Shown in pieces: positions 19,495 through 20,718 of a DNA stretch of 20,718 nucleotides (position 1 is its first letter; every line of letters begins with the position of its first letter). The notes beneath the pieces were generated by a model. It ran no database searches and had not been told where the DNA came from. It worked only from the letters and a program-made list of their open reading frames with translations. The stretch covers positions 1 through 20,718 of the forward strand of contig JAISNB010000010.1 in the NCBI GenBank assembly GCA_031276435.1. The letters are read 5' to 3'. Origin of the DNA: Burkholderiaceae bacterium. Lineage in GTDB: Bacteria; Pseudomonadota; Gammaproteobacteria; Burkholderiales; Burkholderiaceae_C. The position numbers were made by a program, and so were the translations under genes.

Positions 19495-20640
19495 CTAGAG
19501 CCGCAAAATGCTTTTGTCCACTTGGTCGATTTGCGTGCGGCCGCAAAACGCCATGGACAGGTCCAGTTCATTGTGGATGATTTGCAGCGCCCGGGTGACG
19601 CCCGCTTCTCCGGCAGCGCCCAGACCCCACAAAAAAGCGCGGCCAATGTAAGTGCCGCGCGCGCCCATGGCCCAGGCCTTGAGCACGTCTTGCCCGCTGC
19701 GGATGCCGCCGTCCAGATGCACTTCAATGTCGTGGCCCACGGCGTCGGCAATGGCGGGCAGCGCCTCGATGCTGGAGGGCGCGCCGTCCAGTTGGCGGCC
19801 CCCGTGGTTGCTGACGATCAGCGCGTCAGCGCCCGTTTGCGCAGCCAGTCGCGCGTCCTCTGGCTCCATGATGCCCTTGAGGATGAGCTTGCCGCCCCAG
19901 CGTTTCTTGATCCACGCCACGTCGTCCCAATTGAACCTGGGGTCAAATTGCTCCGCCGTCCAGGCGCTTAGATTGCGCATGTCGGTCACGCCTTTGACGT
20001 GGCCGTAAATGTTGCCAAACGTGCGCCTGCGCGTAGCCAGCATGCCCAGGCACCAGCGCGGGTGGGCGGCCAGGTTGATCAGGTTGGCCAGCGTGGGTTT
20101 GGGTGGCGTGCTCAGGCCGTTTTTGATGTCTTTGTGGCGCTGCCCCATGATCTGCAAATCCAGCGTGAGCACCAGCGCGCCGCAACCAGCGGCCCTGGCG
20201 CGCTCGATCAGGCGCTCGATAAAACCGCGGTCGCGCATCACGTAAAGCTGAAACCAGAATCCCGGCCCGGCGTGCCTGGCCACATCTTCAATGGAGCAAA
20301 TGCTCATGGTCGACAGCGTGAAGGCAACGCCAAATGCCCTGGCCGCACGCGCCGCCAGAATCTCGCCGTCGGCGTGCTGCATGCCGGTCAGCCCCGTGGG
20401 AGCCAGCGCCACGGGCATGCTCACAGGCTGGCCCGCCATGGTGGTGGCGGTGCTGCGGCCATCCATGTTGACGGCCACGCGCTGGCGCAACAGGATTTTC
20501 TGGAAATCCGCCTGGTTGGCGCGGTAAGTGTGCTCCGTCCAGGAGCCGGAATCGGCATAGTCGTAGAACATGCGCGGCACGCGGCGGCGGGCCAGCACGC
20601 GCAAATCCTCAATGCAGGTAATTCTGGATAGATCGGTCAT
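19495..20640 (-). CDS. lldD: FMN-dependent alpha-hydroxy-acid dehydrogenase (L-lactate dehydrogenase LldD-like)
   Basis: A 381-residue flavoprotein of the lactate dehydrogenase/glycolate oxidase family. It likely oxidises L-lactate to pyruvate and passes electrons to the respiratory chain at the inner membrane. The FMN and substrate residues are present: MFYDYADSGSWTE, PVALAPTGLTGMQHADGE, FQLYV (Y133), LILKGIM (K255), the catalytic-base motif SNHGGRQLDGAPSS (H279, R282), and HLDGGIRSGQDVLKAWAMGA with YIGR. Length equals the family norm (about 380). ATG 20640 was chosen at the family start MTDLSRITCIEDLR; no strong ribosome binding site is visible. It converges on the propeller gene with a 48-base gap. 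Other members oxidise mandelate or other 2-hydroxy acids, so the exact substrate is a family-level guess. Confidence 0.92.
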   Translation of the reverse strand: MTDLSRITCIEDLRVLARRRVPRMFYDYADSGSWTEHTYRANQADFQKILLRQRVAVNMDGRSTATTMAGQPVSMPVALAPTGLTGMQHADGEILAARAARAFGVAFTLSTMSICSIEDVARHAGPGFWFQLYVMRDRGFIERLIERARAAGCGALVLTLDLQIMGQRHKDIKNGLSTPPKPTLANLINLAAHPRWCLGMLATRRRTFGNIYGHVKGVTDMRNLSAWTAEQFDPRFNWDDVAWIKKRWGGKLILKGIMEPEDARLAAQTGADALIVSNHGGRQLDGAPSSIEALPAIADAVGHDIEVHLDGGIRSGQDVLKAWAMGARGTYIGRAFLWGLGAAGEAGVTRALQIIHNELDLSMAFCGRTQIDQVDKSILRL

Positions 20641-20718
20641 CAGGCAGAAGGTGGGTATCGGGTTGGACGATAGCGCATGATGCTACCCAAACCGGCGGGC
20701 GCGGTGTTCAGCGGGGGG

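Overview
The window reads as chromosomal DNA of a high-GC betaproteobacterium, most likely Burkholderiales close to Comamonadaceae. This is inferred from the surE-pcm-nlpD-rlmD and thiC-thiO-thiS-thiG-thiDE gene orders, the codon bias and the style of the intergenic repeats; no rRNA is present to confirm it.

Layout: (1) 1-191, the 3' end of a branched-chain amino-acid ABC transporter ATPase (LivF-like). (2) 192-2567, a repeat-rich island around a lower-GC gene for a secreted protein with a C-terminal sorting-type tail; its 5' end is frameshifted at three perfect 7-bp repeats. (3) 2568-3275, an HxlR-type regulator and a spacer. (4) 3276-7179, surE-pcm-nlpD-rlmD; the rpoS gene that usually sits between nlpD and rlmD in related bacteria is absent. 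(5) 7231-8219 (minus), ribB behind an FMN riboswitch. (6) 8220-8907, a repeat-only island, followed by a minus-strand tRNA-Asn with terminator and -10 box. (7) 9115-15442, a TPP-riboswitch-led thiamin operon ending in a ThiD-ThiE fusion. (8) 15443-17823, a second repeat island around a second lower-GC secreted protein with a C-terminal sorting-type tail (minus strand), which has 13 perfect 5-bp repeats next to its start and is also out of frame. (9) 17824-19446, a MerR-type regulator, a carboxymuconolactone-decarboxylase-like protein and a secreted beta-propeller in one tight operon. (10) 19495-20640 (minus), an FMN-dependent alpha-hydroxy-acid (lactate) dehydrogenase.

The strongest unusual signal is the pair of exported-protein genes in repeat islands (2) and (8). 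Each carries a simple sequence repeat between a plausible translation start and the signal peptide, and each is one unit away from being in frame. This is the architecture of slipped-strand phase variation applied to proteins that look like exosortase (PEP-CTERM/IPTL-CTERM class) substrates. The islands also hold two copies of a 263-303 bp MITE-like element with 17-bp terminal inverted repeats, and two families of short dispersed repeats with about seven copies each.

The core genes are ordinary: nucleotide and protein repair (SurE, Pcm), cell-division amidase activation (NlpD), 23S rRNA methylation (RlmD), riboflavin and thiamin synthesis under their own riboswitches, and lactate oxidation.
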